Assembly: GCA_018881555.1 (NCBI GenBank) | Contig: JACAXG010000112.1 | Span: 1,046,768-1,110,767, forward strand | DNA length: 64,000 nucleotides | Reading direction: 5' to 3' | From: Amblyornis subalaris | Lineage: Eukaryota; Chordata; Aves; Passeriformes; Ptilonorhynchidae | Shown here: piece by piece, positions 59,751 to 64,000 of the stretch | How positions within the stretch are numbered: the stretch's first letter is position 1 | Layout: every line of letters starts with the position of its first letter | Translations under genes and position numbers: made by a program | The notes under the pieces: generated by a model | The model's database searches: none | Told to the model about the DNA's origin: nothing | The model's input: the letters and a program-made list of their open reading frames with translations, nothing else

Positions 59751-61715
59751 GACACCTTTCCAATATTTGGAAGATGTAGGTTTAACCTTCCTCAAAATGA
59801 GAAAAAATCTAGCATCCAGTTCTTTCACTTCTGTTAAGCTATTGTCTACAAAGTAGTCACAAGCTTCGCTGTAGCCCTAACTACATCTAGCATCTGTCTC
59901 TCCAGAACAGTCATGTGTGACTACAGTTAGATATTCAGGGAGCTTTCTGGCTAAATAAGAAAATGTCCAATGAAATTAGAGGAATACTAGGAGATCTTGA
60001 AAAGAAGACAGACCAAATCATTATTTTGAACTCAGTCATCTGAAATCCACACTAAACTGGATGGGGTTTAAGCAGTTTGAAACCTCGAGTTATTAAATGA
60101 TTGAATTACTAGACGTCAGAAACACTGGCAGCTGGCCAAATAGAAAAATATGATGATAACTAGCTTTGTTCCACTTTTAACAGCTCATTACAGCATGAGA
60201 AATGAAACTGCCATATTATTCCCTGACACAGATGGTATACATAGGTTGAAATTAGTATTTATTAAAGTAATATCTTCCCTTTTATCCATACCTTATATTA
60301 AGGAAAGAGGCATATGATTGATAAATTTTAAAAGAAAATGGCCTAAGCCTTCTCACCCGCTCTGAATGGCTATATTCATAAAAGAAAATTCATACTTAAA
60401 GACGATACTTAAAAAACGTTTCTTAGAACAAAGCAGGAAAAAACCCAAAGATTGTAATTTTTGGGTAATTCCAGTTTGAAAATAGTTGAAAGTGGCTGTC
60501 ATATTACACAAAGCACAGGACTGCTGCTGAATGCTTAGAGAGCAACCACGTAATTTCCTGAAAATAGTTCTTAAAGGATGTGCTGTCAATCAATGCTCTA
60601 ATTTCTTTATTTTACAAAAAATTCAGATCATGACTCACTTTTTCTCCTAATCTGCTAGTTATTTCTTTCCAAGTAAGAATAAATTTGTACCAGATTCCTT
60701 GTTTCTCCTACCTTCAAAAAGATATGGATGATAATTCGTAAAAAGAGAGTAAAGGATGTTTGCAAATCAGGGAAATTTATATATGCTCATGAATTCCCTT
60801 CCTCTGTGAGTTCCTCTCTTTCTCTTATTTTCTCAGGTGATATTGCACAATTTCATGGTAGTTTAATAGGAGTTTAGCNCACCTGTATATTGAAAGTTTG
60901 TCTTACAGAAACCAGCATCATAGGCAAACACATTGAAAGGCAATTTCCAATTCATTTGCTCTTGCAGGAGCACTTCATCCCATGAGTTGTTTTCTTGGGT
61001 TGGATTCTGGCAACAGACCACTTTAGCATCTATTCAACCCTTTTAACTTAAACTTAGGGAATAAGAACAATTGGTAGAATTAAGGGCTTCTAGAGAAATA
61101 ATTTCTATAACTTAAGATAGACAAAATGCTGCAGGAGAGAATTCATCTGTACCAATTCTGAACCTCTGAAATGTGAATGTGTAGTCCGAGCTAGCATACA
61201 AAATCTTTATTATTGCTAGTGGAGAGAAAAAGTGTAACTGCAGTACATAAAAATAGGTGCCTACTGCCACTTAAGGTACTGTGGCATATATTGACCTCCA
61301 AGTTTCTACTTCAACAGGACCAGATTTCACTTAAGTTCTCTGCCATATGGCTTGGTCCTACTCAGGTGTATTGCATAGCTTAGAGAATCACAAACCACAT
61401 TAGGCACTTATGTGTGAACAGCTGAATCCCTTCTGAGCAGACCAGCTGGTTTACACTCCAAATCAAATTTTGATCTAGCAAGAAAGATTCCTGTGGATGC
61501 ATTTCTAGATACAGCATATAAATATATATAAAAATCTTATAACCATAGCCTATGTATACATTATAACTATTTTATGTAGATTATGTTACACTTAAAATAT
61601 ATCATAGACAGACAGAATTAAATATAAAATGCTGTAGATAAAATAGGTAGATTTCAAAATGCATTCATTAAACATTGTGATCAAGATACTTTATTTGATT
61701 TACATGGCAATATTT
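59751..61715. other. Gene-free AT-rich stretch
   Basis: No gene, RNA or transposon is recognised between the two solo LTRs. Confidence 0.5.
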
Positions 61716-62435
61716 TAGTAGCGGGGGGAGTTGTGAGAAGAGACCAGGAGCTAACCCCTTGTCAGACACAGCCTCTTCCATCTGGCTCCAAAACAGGCTG
61801 GCCACTGGCCAAAGCTGAGCCAATCAGCAATACTGGTGGTGTCCCTGCAATAAAATATTTAAGAAAGCATAAAAAACACTGTGCAGAAGCTGTGAGAAAG
61901 TTGAGTGTTTTATTGTGAGACAAACAGCCTCTTCAGACATCAAGGCCAATAAGGGCAGGAGAGAAGGTGCTGTAGGCAGGAAAAGCAAAGATTTCTATGC
62001 AGCCCATGGAGAAAACCATGGCGACATAGATTGTCCCTCAGGAGCCCATGAGGGCTGTGGTGGAGCAGATATCCACCTGCAGCCCGTGTGGGACTCCACA
62101 CTGGAGCAGGTAGATGTACCCTGAAGTAAACCACAATCCATGGAGAGAATTAGGGAAGAAGATAGAAGAGCTAGGTGTGAAGTGGAGCATGGGAAGAAGG
62201 AAGTGGTATAAGGAAGGTGACTTTAGCTTTGTTTTATTTCTCACTGTCCTATTCTGTTAAAAATAATTGACAATAAATTAGATTAATTTGCCCAGGTCAA
62301 GATGGTTTTGCCTGTGACAGTAAATGGTGAGTGATCTTCCTGTTGCTTTTAATTGCATTTTTATAGCATGTCTTGATGAGAGGAGGGAGTGACAAAGAGT
62401 CTTAGTGGGCATCTGGCAGCTAACAAAATCCCCCA
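61716..62435 (+). mobile_element. Solo LTR of a second avian ERV family, with promoter and poly(A) signals
   Basis: About 720 bp bounded by TATTT on both sides (61711-61715 and 62436-62440), a candidate 5-bp target-site duplication of the ERVL type. The outer bases are degenerate (TA in place of TG) at the left, CA at the right. Promoter-like elements are in order: CCAAT at 61820-61824 (GAGCCAATCAGC) and TAAAATATTTAAG at 61851-61863. AATAAA lies at 62272-62277. The middle has repeated GTGGAGCAG/CTGGAGCAG-containing units (62055-62110). The 3' end carries GTGACAGTAAATGGTGAGTG and GAGAGGAGGGAGTGACAAAG, which I recognise from a common bird LTR. No retroviral genes adjoin. The small frames at 61733-62124 are chance. 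Confidence 0.75.
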
Positions 62436-62989
62436 TATTTTTTTCAAATAAAATATTTGTTTTATCTGAGATGAAGTTCAAATCTGACTTATTGAGAAGT
62501 TAAAATCTGACTTACTATTATATGGACTAATATGTGGACTCAAATGTACATTCCTACATCTTTTTTAACATGTGACATTAATTTTGTAATAATTTCTTTG
62601 TTATCAGACAAAAAAAATATCCCCAAATAAAGTAAAGTAAGTGTTCCTTCTTTAATAACTCAGCTTTTTTTTTTTTTTTTTTCAAGGCTGGAAGAAAGAA
62701 GAGAATATTTTTACTGTAAGTTTTAGAAATTATACATAGACAACATGAGATTAGTATCTGAGCTACACTTAAGGCCATGATTTAGATGGCACCCTTTCTC
62801 TAGAATTAATTCAAACTCTGCTTGTTACAAACAAGATGAAAACAATCAGCATAGCTGAAGCATAAAGCTGCTGGTTTTCAAGATAATAATAATAATAGTT
62901 TACAGCTGTATAGTTCTTTTCTTCATGAAGATTGGTCCTATTTAAATGGAATTGTTATCTTAAATTGCAGAGGAGCTTTTAGTCTACTG
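62436..62989. other. AT-rich spacer with a poly-T run
   Basis: Contains a T19 run at 62664-62682 and a short (AAT)n at about 62884-62898. No gene or transposon is recognised. Confidence 0.6.
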
Positions 62990-63420
62990 TATTTTTGGAT
63001 AGTTCCGGTTTTGAGACTGATGTTTTCTCCTCTCAAAGATGGGTATTGGGATCAGTTACTCTCGACTGTCTGTCTGTGACAGGGCTGTCTGTGCCCAGTC
63101 CTCTTCCCAGTGCCATGGGGAGTCTGTCTCCTGGACGGGGCCCTTGGGCCTGCATTATAACCTGTCTCTGGCCTCAGCTCTGGACCCGTCTCTATCCCAC
63201 TCTACTGACAGACCACCCCTGCCTGACTTGGGCCCTGGTTCATCCCTTTACTCAGTTGCTGTGGGACTTCACCCTGGCCAGAGAAGACAATACCTATGCT
63301 GGGGTCACCCTCAGCTCCCATCTTATTACCCCACCTTGGAGCAACCTTGCTTTGCACCACTTGATAAAAGAAACGAAAGAAATATGTATCTTTGTGATGG
63401 CTTAGGAAGAACCCAATCAA
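62990..63420. other. Unassigned GC-rich block
   Basis: A sharply G+C-richer segment (CTGGACGGGGCCCTTGGGCC, CTCAGCTCTGGACCCGTCTC) inside AT-rich DNA. Two overlapping plus-strand open frames of 136 codons (62995-63405) and 132 codons (63039-63437) cover it. Neither has a domain I recognise, and simultaneous openness in two frames is expected from composition. It might be a piece of an ERV or an uncharacterised repeat. No clear flanking duplication was seen. Confidence 0.3.
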
Positions 63421-64000
63421 AAAAGGCAATAAGGTGACAGTTCATGTTGAAGAGCTTTTGGGTTTTACAGAGCAACGTACAAGTTCCCTGCAGATGAATG
63501 ACTCAAGAAGGTAGAAAGATGTTAAATAAATAAATATATGAATGCAGTTAATTTTCCAGGTGGGTGTTAAATGTTAGTTGAAATGCTTACAAATTATTGT
63601 AATGTATTGTATTCTTCCTGCAGCAAAATAAGGTGAACCCAGGTAACAAGGTTATGTCCTCCGATACAAGAAACTAACCCTTGAGACCAGGGTAGCTTCA
63701 TGAGGAGAAGCTCAAGAAATTATAGAGGGAGATCAGCAATGCCCCAAGAGATGCATTTGAACAGACCAACATTTAGAACAATATCAGTGTTACTGAGAAA
63801 GGAGCAAGGAGAATGCAGAAAATCATGAAGAAATGTCCAAAGAACAGAACAGCCTTGTCTACAGGCTAACTCACTCAACTTCATGTAAAAAGGACTTGAA
63901 GGAAACTCGAAGGACAAGAAATTGTGGTGTCCAGTTTCTCCTTTGGAAAGTGGCATCATATGCCTTTGCACTGATGGTATCTGCCAAAAGACAGGAACAT
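63421..64000. other. Gene-free end of window
   Basis: No recognisable gene or transposon. A minus frame of 83 codons at 63720-63971 has no known content. Confidence 0.5.

Noticed and set aside
1..64000. CRISPR arrays, operons, tRNA or rRNA genes
   Set aside because: None seen; the repeat content is that of a vertebrate (bird) genome, and no direct-repeat array with regular unique spacers or cloverleaf-like gene was found by eye.

Overview
The window looks like a gene-poor, AT-rich stretch of a bird genome. The evidence is the repeat content. About a dozen CR1 non-LTR retrotransposon copies are present, some ending in the octamer tail (ATTCTATG-type) typical of the family. There are also solo LTRs of two families that I recognise from bird genomes. 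I cannot name the species. Isolated single Ns through the sequence look like ambiguous calls in a draft assembly, and the first 16 bases (Ns in a poly-C run) look like a scaffold or gap edge.

I find no supportable host protein-coding gene, tRNA or rRNA. Every open frame with recognisable protein similarity lies in a CR1 copy. The window could be intergenic or a very large intron; the sequence alone does not decide.

Layout: 0-0.6 kb, CR1 reverse transcriptase end (-). 0.6-6.8 kb, almost repeat-free. 6.8-10.6 kb, three CR1 remnants (-) plus a 650-bp GC-rich block bounded by short direct repeats. 10.6-21.5 kb, mostly unique with a TA microsatellite, an old unclassified repeat and a CR1 tail (+). 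21.5-25.1 kb, two CR1 copies (-), one carrying ORF1 but lacking nearly all of ORF2. 25-39.9 kb, mostly unique, with an LTR fragment, a hairpin-forming site at 30.83-30.90 kb, an AT-rich palindromic zone and a CR1 endonuclease fragment (+). 39.9-52.4 kb, a solo LTR, three CR1 copies, an old repeat and a possible ERV piece. 54-62.5 kb, the repeat-dense part: an internally deleted CR1 with ORF1, two more deleted CR1s, a CR1 nested inside a CR1, and two solo LTRs. 63.0-63.4 kb, an unassigned GC-rich block.

The main biological story is retrotransposon decay. Several CR1 copies share one architecture: 5' sequence (ORF1 esterase and the first residues of the ORF2 endonuclease) joined directly to the ORF2 end and 3' UTR, with the reverse transcriptase core missing. 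The most interesting item not explained by repeats is a 68-nt precursor-miRNA-like hairpin near 30.87 kb. All family assignments rest on recognition by eye, without database searches.
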